From: Pseudomonadales bacterium
GTDB lineage: Bacteria > Pseudomonadota > Gammaproteobacteria > Pseudomonadales > Ketobacteraceae
Direction of reading: 5' to 3'
DNA length: 64,000 nucleotides
NCBI GenBank assembly: GCA_002701845.1
Contig: NZXG01000008.1
Span: forward strand, 1 to 64,000
Positions 57,794 to 64,000 of this stretch are shown here, piece after piece. The translations under genes were made by a program, and so were the position numbers. Under the pieces are notes generated by a model. That model worked only from the letters and a program-made list of their open reading frames with translations, made no database searches and was not told the DNA's origin. The number at the start of each line of letters is the position of its first letter. Positions within the stretch are counted from its first letter, which is position 1.

Positions 57794-57927
57794 ATCCGTG
57801 GTGTCTTGCAGCGTCTGCGACAGGATTCAAAGGGGCCGGCCCCGCCTTGGGCCGGCGTTGTAGGTTTTATAACAGCAGGTTTGCAATGCCTGGCCTGGCA
57901 CCGGGCCCCACATCCCCCAGTGCCCGA

Positions 57928-58866
57928 TTAACGCTGAGCGCCGAGGTAATGGGCAATGATGGTCCTGCCATCGACAGCCACGGCCCGTTTGCGGCCCAAA
58001 AAGAACACGCCGCTGGCGGCATCAATATTGTAAGCATCCGGAATCCAGCGATCACAGTAACGCAGCCAGAAGAAAACCAGCTTCACCAGCTTGCTGACGA
58101 ATCGGGAACGGCTCAGTCCACGGCTGAAATTATCCAGGGACCAGAGTAACTGAGTACCGGCGCCGGCACTGAAACCGGAATCGATACGGTCAAAGTGACG
58201 AAACAGAAACCGGTGACCGCTTTCCGTGAAGCGGGTGAAATCGTAAGCGCCCTCATGGACATGCTGCAGAAACGGCGTCTCGGCGTAAACCACGCCATTA
58301 TTTTTCAGCACCCGATAAATTTCCGCTACCACCTGCTGCGGCTGCAGTACATGCTCCAGCACTGCCTGTATTACCACCGCGTCAAAGTAGCCGGAAGGCA
58401 GGGGAATTTGATGGGCGTCCGCCACAAACTGTACCCAGGGAGAGGCATAGATATCGAAGGCCACCAGTTCGATCCGGGGATCCTCGTAGAGCGGTTCCAT
58501 ATTCTGGCCCCGGGAGCCGCCCCCCACCACCAGCACCTTCGCCGGCCGGTCATCCCTGCGAATCAGGCGTAACAGGTGATCCACATTGTCATCGGTAATA
58601 TCCTTGGGCGGTGAAACCAGCCGCTTGATACGTGCTTTCCAGCCGCCATAGTCATGGCGGGCCACCACCGATGACAGACGTTGCACGCTACTCTTTTCCA
58701 GTACACTACGCTCGTAATCCACCAGCACCGGATAGCCATCCACGATGTCATAACGGGGGCCATCCTCCAGTGCCTCCACCACCAGCCGATCGCCCTCCTT
58801 ATGCAGAGGCATTCCCGTGCGGGGACAGCAATATAAAGCCATGGCAGCGTCTCGCCGCATCAGCAT
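57928..58866 (-). CDS. Class I SAM-dependent methyltransferase in the nif region
   Basis: A 312-residue protein. The N-terminal ~50 residues resemble a Trm112-like module (ALYCCPRTGMPLHKEGDRLV), and the methyltransferase domain lies at about 95-230. The SAM motif is KVLVVGGGSRGQN, then VAFDIYASPWVQFVADAHQI and FDAVVIQAVLEHVLQP. A C-terminal hydrophobic segment (VSKLVKLVFFWLRY) may attach it to membranes. The ATG at 58866 has GGGAGA upstream. No sigma-54 element was found before it. The substrate is unknown; it resembles glycan- or lipid-linked methyltransferases more than a nif enzyme. Confidence 0.8.
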   Translation of the reverse strand: MLMRRDAAMALYCCPRTGMPLHKEGDRLVVEALEDGPRYDIVDGYPVLVDYERSVLEKSSVQRLSSVVARHDYGGWKARIKRLVSPPKDITDDNVDHLLRLIRRDDRPAKVLVVGGGSRGQNMEPLYEDPRIELVAFDIYASPWVQFVADAHQIPLPSGYFDAVVIQAVLEHVLQPQQVVAEIYRVLKNNGVVYAETPFLQHVHEGAYDFTRFTESGHRFLFRHFDRIDSGFSAGAGTQLLWSLDNFSRGLSRSRFVSKLVKLVFFWLRYCDRWIPDAYNIDAASGVFFLGRKRAVAVDGRTIIAHYLGAQR

Positions 58867-59016
58867 GTTCAATTCTCCCAAAACATACACCCGAAGGGAC
58901 ACCGGGGCCGCCAGAGTCCGCGGGGCAGTGTAGCGGGAAAAGATGACAATCCGACTGCGGATGTCGGATCGGTGGGAACCGATGGTAAGCCATGCCGCAC
59001 TGGTGAAGCAGGCTCC

Positions 59017-59032
59017 TGTGGGCTTTGCGACA
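59017..59032 (+). promoter_or_regulatory. NifA upstream activator site of the CooA-like/cowN operon
   Basis: TGTGGGCTTTGCGACA is a perfect TGT-N10-ACA NifA site, about 128 bases upstream of the predicted start of the plus-strand operon. It lies 150 bases upstream of the divergent methyltransferase gene, which lacks a matching sigma-54 promoter. Confidence 0.8.
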
Positions 59033-59127
59033 ATATGCCCCCGGCAGCCGCTTTAACCTTGCCTTCGGAATCCGGCGCCACCGGCATAACCCCATGAATG
59101 GATTAAGACTTTATTTTCCTTCCTCAG

Positions 59128-59144
59128 CGGCACAACGGTTGCAT
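59128..59144 (+). promoter_or_regulatory. Sigma-54 promoter of the CooA-like/cowN operon
   Basis: CGGCACAACGGTTGCAT differs from TGGCAC-N5-TTGCA only at the first base and has GG-N10-GC. The start is predicted near 59153, 33 bases before the small membrane ORF. The remainder of the 319 bases between the methyltransferase and this ORF holds no gene. Confidence 0.8.
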
Positions 59145-59185
59145 CGAGGGCTTAACCCAATGCCCGCTAGTCCCGGAGGCCCGTC

Positions 59186-59305
59186 ATGCGCATCAATCCC
59201 TTACACACCCTGTTGCGACCCTTATTGCTGTGGGCAGTGATATTGACTTACTTCGCGATGGGCGATGCCCAGGTGCATCGGCTGGTTGCCTTGTACCTGC
59301 CCTGA
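59186..59305 (+). CDS. 39-residue membrane peptide, first gene of the CO-response operon
   Basis: A short ORF beginning MRINPLHTLLRPLLLWAVIL, one hydrophobic helix (about residues 9-26) followed by a polar tail GDAQVHRLVALYLP. The ATG has an excellent ribosome-binding site (CCGGAGGC). It ends three bases before the GTG of the CooA-like gene, which has no clear ribosome-binding site of its own, so translation of the regulator probably depends on this ORF. Whether the peptide has its own function is unknown. Confidence 0.6.
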   Translation: MRINPLHTLLRPLLLWAVILTYFAMGDAQVHRLVALYLP

Positions 59306-59308
59306 ACG

Positions 59309-59929
59309 GTGAAGCCTTTACCACAGGCCTGGCAGCAGCAGTTACCGCGGGGCCATAGCCAGCGCTTTGCCAGCGGCGAGCGGATCGTGGCACCGGGCAG
59401 GCAATCCAACCGGGTGTTCATTGTCGATCAGGGCCGGGCCCGCATCTGCCTGTATGGCGCCGCCCGGGAACAGACCCTGGGCTATCTGCATCCCGGGAGT
59501 GTTTATGTCACCCACACTCCCGCCTGGGTGGAAGCGCAGGAACCCACCATTATCCGCAGCTGGGCCATTGGTCAAATTAAAGCATTATTCGAACCCCGGC
59601 CAGATCTGGCGATCGGGGCCCTGCGGGAAGTGGGGATATTATTGTTCAACAGTATCAACCTGATTGAGGACCTGGCGTTTCGCTCGGTGGAAGGCCAGCT
59701 GGCCCGGTTTCTGCTGAGTGAAGCCGAATCGCAGCCCGCTGGCATTATCAAATTGCCCGGCACCACAGAATCCCTGGCCAGCCTGCTCGGAACTTCCCGC
59801 CAGACCTTATCCAGCCTGTTAACCCGGATGGAGAGACAGCAACTGATCGCCCGCCCGGATCGCTCTACCCTGCAGTTATTGGATACCGATCGAATCCGGC
59901 AATTAACCGACTCCGTGTCAGCCAGCTGA
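59309..59929 (+). CDS. CRP/FNR-family regulator resembling the CO sensor CooA
   Basis: A 206-residue regulator. The cyclic-nucleotide-like domain (about 15-110) has the CooA-like stretch REQTLGYLHPGSVYVTHTPA. His69 aligns with the heme-ligand His77 of Rhodospirillum rubrum CooA, and WVEAQEPT with CVEATERT. The dimer helix carries INLIEDLAFRSVEGQLARF, like CooA IEDLMF. The HTH recognition helix TSRQTLSSLLTRM keeps the SRQT of CooA. There is one cysteine only (C47), so it is not an Fe-S FNR. CO sensing via heme is inferred. It is NifA-driven and cotranscribed with the upstream peptide. Confidence 0.82.
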   Translation: MKPLPQAWQQQLPRGHSQRFASGERIVAPGRQSNRVFIVDQGRARICLYGAAREQTLGYLHPGSVYVTHTPAWVEAQEPTIIRSWAIGQIKALFEPRPDLAIGALREVGILLFNSINLIEDLAFRSVEGQLARFLLSEAESQPAGIIKLPGTTESLASLLGTSRQTLSSLLTRMERQQLIARPDRSTLQLLDTDRIRQLTDSVSAS

Positions 59930-59931
59930 CA
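59916..59931 (+). promoter_or_regulatory. CooA/CRP-type operator before cowN
   Basis: TGTCAGCCAGCTGACA is a perfect TGTCA-N6-TGACA palindrome, close to known CooA sites of R. rubrum (TGTCA-N6-CGACA). It overlaps the stop of the CooA-like gene. A -10-like TAAACT at 59953-59958 puts the predicted start near 59965, so the site is centred near -41.5, the class II activator position. The cowN ATG follows about 29 bases later. Confidence 0.75.
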
Positions 59932-59993
59932 GACCCATACTGCCCCTGTGAATAAACTGAGCCTCACTTGACCCGAACCATCAGGAGGCGTTT

Positions 59994-60281
59994 ATGACTC
60001 AGATTCCGACCACCGATCGCTATATCAGCTTTTGTGGGATCGAATGTGACCAGCGGGCGGACCAACTGATCGGCCGACTGCAACAGCAACTGCAGCAGTT
60101 ACCAGAGCACCACCCCTGGAAAATCTATTTTCAACAGAAATTTCGGGAGCAGGCGCGTCAGCAACACGACAACCTGTTTTATGTTGGCGCTCAGCTCAAC
60201 AATCTATACAGTTTTTTTGAGGAACAGGGGGATAACGAGTCCCTGGATTTATTGTGGCTATTGGAGCTGGAATGCTACTGA
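59994..60281 (+). CDS. cowN: N2-fixation sustaining protein CowN
   Basis: A 95-residue soluble protein that allows nitrogenase to work in the presence of CO, an inhibitor. The family blocks DRYISFCGIECDQRADQLIG and the ending ESLDLLWLLELECY match R. rubrum CowN closely. A perfect AGGAGG precedes the ATG. In R. rubrum cowN is CooA-activated; here a CooA-like gene is immediately upstream and a matching palindrome lies between them. It converges on the SagB-like gene. Confidence 0.93.
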   Translation: MTQIPTTDRYISFCGIECDQRADQLIGRLQQQLQQLPEHHPWKIYFQQKFREQARQQHDNLFYVGAQLNNLYSFFEEQGDNESLDLLWLLELECY

Positions 60282-60298
60282 AGCAAGCTCCGCCGGCT

Positions 60299-61915
60299 TC
60301 AGGCGCGACGGGTAGAATAGGCCGGCAGGGTGGTAATGCGATGATCCACCAGGGGTACGCCCAGAGTGAAGTGATAAATGCTCTGTAACACACTGTTTTG
60401 CAACCCCAGCAGATCGTGCACCGCATCATCGAAATAACAACCGATCCCGGTGCCCCGTAGACCAGCGGCTTCTGCCTCCAGATAGAGCACCTGACCAATG
60501 GCGCCGGCTTCCCAGAATAATTCGGGATAGCGCCAGGGATGATCGGACAACGTGTCATCGAACTCCGCCAGCATGGCCAAACTGAAACAGCTATCTCCGG
60601 CAATGGCCTGCAGGCAGCTCAGCTTGGCGGCGGTCCGTTGTGCCCGGGCCGGCAACAGTTGATACAGTGGCAATGCGTCGGCTTCCGCGTTCATTTTCCG
60701 CCAGTGGAATTCCGCCCGCATCTGTCGCTGCATGGTCTGCAGGCCGGACTCTGAGCGCGGTAACGCGTACAGCCCCGGCGGCAAACCCTCAACCCGGTGG
60801 ATAAACAGGGCCAGGTGCACCCGGGGCGGCCAGGGTTGCGTATCCCACGGTGGTAACGGCCGGGGAAACAGCTGATCCAGACAGCGCTGGAAATCGGTTT
60901 GAGACATGACAGCGGACGAATCGAAGGCCTGTGCCGAGCGGCGCCGGCGAAACAGAGCAGGCGCGGAATCCTTACAACCGGTGACCAGTGGCTGCAATGG
61001 GCGGTGCCAGGGTGTCGGCGGTGAAACCGCAGCGGTGGCCCGGTCCGACCTGGCACAGGCGGCGGCCACCTCGTCGATAATCGGCCAGGCATAAAGATGC
61101 TTAGGATCCAGCACGTTGGCCCGGCCCTGCCACTGACCCCGGGCGGCCAAATCCAACAGCGCCGATAAAGCCGGGGTTGCAGTGTCCTCCCCCACTCTTA
61201 TGGTCAATAACAGATCCGGATGCTCCCCCTCGGCGCCGACGTAATCGGCCTCCCGGTCCAACCCCAACAATTGGCCCAGCGCCCGGCTCCCGAGCTGGTA
61301 TTGAGGCTGCAAGCGCCAACCCAGAGTGGCGGCGGCATAACTCAGTGCCGCAGCGGCATGGCCAACATCATGCTGGCAGTAGCGGAAAGCCCGTTCACCG
61401 TACTTCCAGGCTTCCCGCCAGTGAACGGAGCTGAACCCCACACTTAACGATGGCCCGCGGACAGTCGCGGTGGGGAATGCGCAGCGTAATTCCAATTGAT
61501 GCTGTTCCGGCGCATAGTGATACAGGCCGTCCCTTAAATCCGGCACACCCAATACCACCACAAAAGCTTCCGTGGGATGCAGATTGCCACTGGAAGGGTT
61601 GACCCGCAACGACCAGCGGGCGGTTCCATACTGCTTCCAGGCGGACAGGGCCAATGACATTTCCAACAGCATGGCCACTGATGTGAGGCTAACGGGATGG
61701 GCAGGAAGGGGTTCCGGCGCGGTGAGCCGACTGAAGGGCACCGGTAGATCAGCGGCCACCAGAGGCAGCATCACCCGGTGAGTACCGCAGTAACGGCGAA
61801 ACGGATCGGGCTGATCGTCCCAGTCCAGGGTTTCCGGACCTCGGGCATAGCCGTCAAGCCGGTGTTTAGTACGGTGATGATAATACCTGACGATGGTCTC
61901 GGGCGAGTCGGTCAT
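60299..61915 (-). CDS. SagB/nitroreductase-like double-domain protein, nif-linked
   Basis: A 538-residue protein with two nitroreductase-fold halves. The first (about 75-260) has VNPSSGNLHPTEAFVVVLGV and GLYHYAPEQHQLEL, typical of SagB/ThcOx flavin oxidases. The second (about 325-530) has RRRSAQAFDSSAVMS and ELFWEAGAIGQVLYLEAEAA. Tandem forms exist where one half has lost FMN binding. No YcaO or precursor peptide gene is nearby, so a RiPP role is not supported. It overlaps the NifZ-like gene by four bases, hence expressed with nif genes. It may be a redox enzyme in nitrogenase support. Confidence 0.85.
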   Translation of the reverse strand: MTDSPETIVRYYHHRTKHRLDGYARGPETLDWDDQPDPFRRYCGTHRVMLPLVAADLPVPFSRLTAPEPLPAHPVSLTSVAMLLEMSLALSAWKQYGTARWSLRVNPSSGNLHPTEAFVVVLGVPDLRDGLYHYAPEQHQLELRCAFPTATVRGPSLSVGFSSVHWREAWKYGERAFRYCQHDVGHAAAALSYAAATLGWRLQPQYQLGSRALGQLLGLDREADYVGAEGEHPDLLLTIRVGEDTATPALSALLDLAARGQWQGRANVLDPKHLYAWPIIDEVAAACARSDRATAAVSPPTPWHRPLQPLVTGCKDSAPALFRRRRSAQAFDSSAVMSQTDFQRCLDQLFPRPLPPWDTQPWPPRVHLALFIHRVEGLPPGLYALPRSESGLQTMQRQMRAEFHWRKMNAEADALPLYQLLPARAQRTAAKLSCLQAIAGDSCFSLAMLAEFDDTLSDHPWRYPELFWEAGAIGQVLYLEAEAAGLRGTGIGCYFDDAVHDLLGLQNSVLQSIYHFTLGVPLVDHRITTLPAYSTRRA

Positions 61916-62184
61916 GCCTGGGCATAAGGCACAATGGGCTCGGCGCTGAGCTCATGCTCCAGGCAGGTGACCGGCGGCCCCAACTCCCCGTTGGGCAACT
62001 GAAAACTCACCAGGAACAATTCCTGGTTGGGGTTTTCCTCGAAATGCCCGGTATTGATCAGCATACCCATGGCCCCCACTTCCGCAAACACTTCGTTCTC
62101 CTCCGCATGGGGCACGGAGCCATCATTCACTATTCGCACGGCGGCGTAAACAGCATCGCCGTTGTGTACGTGACGCAGACTCAT
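61912..62184 (-). CDS. Small NifZ-like protein
   Basis: A 90-residue protein resembling a single NifZ module. The blocks YAAVRIVNDGSVPHAEENEV and GAMGMLINTGHFEENPNQEL parallel NDGTYPG and GAVGCVYDVGTYLQDQ of NifZ. The ATG at 62184 has GGAGG upstream and is preferred to 62226. It lies between the LRV gene and the SagB-like gene. A separate full-length nifZ is at 45.6-46.1 kb. A minor role in MoFe-protein maturation is inferred. Confidence 0.75.
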   Translation of the reverse strand: MSLRHVHNGDAVYAAVRIVNDGSVPHAEENEVFAEVGAMGMLINTGHFEENPNQELFLVSFQLPNGELGPPVTCLEHELSAEPIVPYAQA

Positions 62185-62243
62185 CGGTTTGTCCTCCGCT
62201 GCTGTAGCCACCAGGATCACCTGCACATCAGAGCGCAGGCGGT

Positions 62244-63002
62244 TTAATCGGTATTTGCGGTGTTCACCATAACCAGCCGTTGGCGCACCGCGTCCCGCAC
62301 CTCGGGATCGGCATCGTCCGCCAGCGCGGCAAGTGCGGACAGGGGTGCGTTTTCGATCGCCGCCAGCCGCACCGTCCAGTCTTCATCATTCAATAGCGGT
62401 ACCACGGATTCACCGCTCATACGGGACGCAACAATGCGTCGCACCTCCGGTTCAGGATCGGTGGCCATCAGTCCCAGGCTTTCCTCCGGCAGACGCTGCG
62501 CCACCAGCTTGCGTACCTGACGATCCGCATCACGCATAAATCGAAACAGCCGCCCTACCGGTACCCGCTGAACCACATAGGCCCGCACCAGATAATCCGG
62601 ATCTGCGGCCATGCGTTCCAGCTGTTCCAATGGCAGCCGGTCTGCCACCGTAATCCGTACTTCGCGGTCTTCATCATCGATCAAAGCCACCAGTTGTTCC
62701 CGGGGCAGCCGATAGGCCACCGCCCGCCGCACGGCTTCGTCAGGGTCCGCCATCAGCTGTGCCAGCAGCTCCATGGGCAGATAGCGGGCGGCGATGGCCC
62801 GCCGCTCCCAGAACGGATCTTTCATATAGCGTGGCGCCAGCTCCGGATTCATCCGCAAAAAGCGATCGATCTGACGCCCGCTGTCCACCACCACACAGGC
62901 GTCACCGGGCGCACAGCGGCCCGACAGCAGCAGACTGCGGCGAAACGCACAGCAACGGCAGTCGGCAACGGGGGTCAGATCCTGATCGCTGGATGGACTC
63001 AT
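62244..63002 (-). CDS. LRV (leucine-rich repeat variant) Fe-S protein
   Basis: A 252-residue protein of the LRV family first described from the Azotobacter nif cluster, where it carries a [4Fe-4S] cluster. The N-terminal cysteines C15, C17, C18, C30 and C36 (CRCCAFRRS...GRC) form the cluster region. At least seven LRV repeats follow (such as DPDEAVRRAVAYRLPREQL and DDEDREVRITVADRLPLEQL). It probably binds a partner protein. It is seven bases after the DUF6129 gene. Confidence 0.9.
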   Translation of the reverse strand: MSPSSDQDLTPVADCRCCAFRRSLLLSGRCAPGDACVVVDSGRQIDRFLRMNPELAPRYMKDPFWERRAIAARYLPMELLAQLMADPDEAVRRAVAYRLPREQLVALIDDEDREVRITVADRLPLEQLERMAADPDYLVRAYVVQRVPVGRLFRFMRDADRQVRKLVAQRLPEESLGLMATDPEPEVRRIVASRMSGESVVPLLNDEDWTVRLAAIENAPLSALAALADDADPEVRDAVRQRLVMVNTANTD

Positions 63003-63009
63003 GATGTCA

Positions 63010-63288
63010 TCACGCCGCTTCTTCTTCGGCGATCACCTCGGCAAAGACAATTCCGGACGCCAATTCCGCGTCGTCGGTGAGGGTTGAGCAATGTGCTCTG
63101 GAGTCCACCAGATAGACATTATAATTCTCGGTTTCCCGGTAAGCCTTGGAAAACAGCACATCATCATCCATGCAATAGGTGAAGTGACAACCCGAAAACT
63201 GTTGCCGCAATTCGCCGATGGTTTGTTCACTCAAGCCCTTGAGCTCCACATGATCCAAAATGGCTTGCAGACTTTGTCGGTTAATCAT
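63010..63288 (-). CDS. DUF6129 nif-associated protein
   Basis: A 92-residue protein of the DUF6129 type found next to nifY and lrv in Azotobacter-like clusters. It starts MINRQSLQAILDHVELKGLS, overlapping the nifY stop by four bases. The C-terminus is acidic. No catalytic motif is visible; the role is unknown. Confidence 0.82.
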   Translation of the reverse strand: MINRQSLQAILDHVELKGLSEQTIGELRQQFSGCHFTYCMDDDVLFSKAYRETENYNVYLVDSRAHCSTLTDDAELASGIVFAEVIAEEEAA

Positions 63289-63992
63289 GATGTAGCCTCC
63301 TGTTGAAATCGAATCCGCTGTTCCGGGCTTTCGCCCATGACTTTGGCCAGCCAGGGCGGTGGCGAGGACTCCAGTACCTGTTGCAGCTGGCGCAGGTATT
63401 CCGGTGCGCTGGCGGCGGCTTTCAACTTGATCGGGTGCAAACCTTCACGTACCACCTTGGCTGCCGCCGGGCCGCCAATGGATACGGTGCAGAGAACATG
63501 ACAGTCACTCAGGCTTGCTGCCCGACGTTTGTTTTTATCCTCATCGGGGCCGATCTCCGGCACCCCACGAATTTCAATCAGGCGTATTTCGGTGGGGGAC
63601 ACCTGATAAATCAAATAGCGTTCACAGGAACCAAAATGGCCATCGATCTTATCACCGTTATCGGAGCTGCAGGCCACCCGAATGGAGCCCGGCATATCCC
63701 CCGGCTCAAACTTAGCCACCTGTGGCAGGGGCTCTGCTTCCAGTTTGATACCCCGCCCCTTGAGAAAATCCAGCGCCCGTTTCAGGTCATGATCATCCAC
63801 CGTATCCAGCACGCCGGCACCGGCCTGCTTGAGCCGGTTGAGCCGCAGTTTGGTCAGGCGGGCGGTGGTGATGGGTTGCCCCACCGCCTGAATGACCACA
63901 CCCACCAGCGCCTTGGCATCCACATCCGGCAGGGTGCGCGCTGCCAGACCGATGCGCAGCGCCACATCGTCATTCACAGCTTGCGAATTCAT
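63285..63992 (-). CDS. nifY: FeMo-co chaperone NifY (NafY-like)
   Basis: A 235-residue two-domain protein that binds apo-dinitrogenase or FeMo-co. The N-terminal helical domain (about 1-90) has QPITTARLTKLRLNRLKQAG. The C-terminal NifX-like domain begins RVACSSDNGDKIDGHFGSCE. The two-domain length separates it from NifX. nifT, nifK, nifD and nifH probably lie beyond the right edge in the same direction. Confidence 0.9.
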   Translation of the reverse strand: MNSQAVNDDVALRIGLAARTLPDVDAKALVGVVIQAVGQPITTARLTKLRLNRLKQAGAGVLDTVDDHDLKRALDFLKGRGIKLEAEPLPQVAKFEPGDMPGSIRVACSSDNGDKIDGHFGSCERYLIYQVSPTEIRLIEIRGVPEIGPDEDKNKRRAASLSDCHVLCTVSIGGPAAAKVVREGLHPIKLKAAASAPEYLRQLQQVLESSPPPWLAKVMGESPEQRIRFQQEATS

Positions 63993-64000
63993 TTCAGCCT

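Noticed and set aside
57802-57822. Second NifA site before nifE
   Set aside because: The TGT and ACA are 15 bases apart, not 10.
57832-57843. Perfect GGGGCCGGCCCC palindrome
   Set aside because: A short GC-only palindrome in GC-rich DNA without a T-run. It could terminate the methyltransferase transcript but cannot be supported.
58867-59016. Sigma-54 promoter for the methyltransferase gene on the minus strand
   Set aside because: No GC-N10-CC pattern with the right flanks was found, so the NifA site is assigned to the plus-strand operon only.

Overview
The window is chromosomal DNA of a GC-rich gammaproteobacterium that fixes nitrogen. The left two thirds carry housekeeping blocks in an order typical of the Pseudomonadales and their relatives (pepP-ubiH-visC, UPF0149, zapA-6S RNA-formyl-THF cyclo-ligase, ilvA/rpiA, serA, tkt-epd-pgk-fba). 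The right third is a molybdenum-nitrogenase accessory region whose order (nifY, orf, lrv, nifENX, ferredoxins, iscA-nifUSV-cysE-nifWZM-clpX, nifF) closely follows the major nif cluster of Azotobacter vinelandii. nifHDKT are expected just beyond the right edge. No tRNA, rRNA, insertion sequence or CRISPR array was recognised.

Layout. 1-5.7 kb: a TetR regulator, then a glycine cleavage operon (gcvT-H-PA-PB) with a split P-protein. 5.9-11.9 kb: a secreted lipase-like protein, an iron-type ABC permease and binding protein without its ATPase, a histidine kinase with an eroded ATPase domain, and a small repeat-tailed protein. 12-21 kb: two ubiquinone-type hydroxylases, pepP, UPF0149, cell-division factors, 6S RNA, the folate cyclo-ligase, ilvA and rpiA. 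21-34 kb: a decayed MpaB-like oxygenase, an ammonium transporter behind an NtrC/sigma-54-type promoter, D-2-hydroxyglutarate dehydrogenase divergent from serA, chrA, a MATCAP-type (DUF1704) metallopeptidase, HIT and SDR proteins, and an integron-type integrase fragment behind a perfect LexA box. 34-42.4 kb: a lipase-like hydrolase, the fba-pgk-epd-tkt sugar-phosphate genes and recQ.

The nif region (42.5-64 kb) has four promoters with TGT-N10-ACA activator sites and GG-N10-GC sigma-54 elements. They serve nifF (+), the ten-gene iscA-to-clpX operon (-), the nifE-to-DUF364 operon (-), and a small (+) operon. The (+) operon encodes a 39-residue membrane peptide, a CooA-like CRP/FNR regulator and CowN. 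Between the regulator gene and cowN lies a perfect TGTCA-N6-TGACA palindrome with a -10-like element 21 bp downstream of it. I read this as a two-layer circuit: NifA makes the CO sensor only when nitrogenase is made, and the sensor then induces CowN, which protects nitrogenase from CO. The genes between nifY and this module (DUF6129, LRV Fe-S protein, NifZ-like, double nitroreductase/SagB-like protein) are tightly coupled and include poorly characterised functions.

Broken or degenerate genes are notable: the MpaB-like gene (one frameshift plus an in-frame stop), the nif-linked DUF364 gene (one extra C in a C7 run), the integrase (no N-terminal domain, no catalytic tyrosine) and the histidine kinase (ATP-binding motifs missing). 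All functional statements are read from sequence and family knowledge; nothing was searched against a database.
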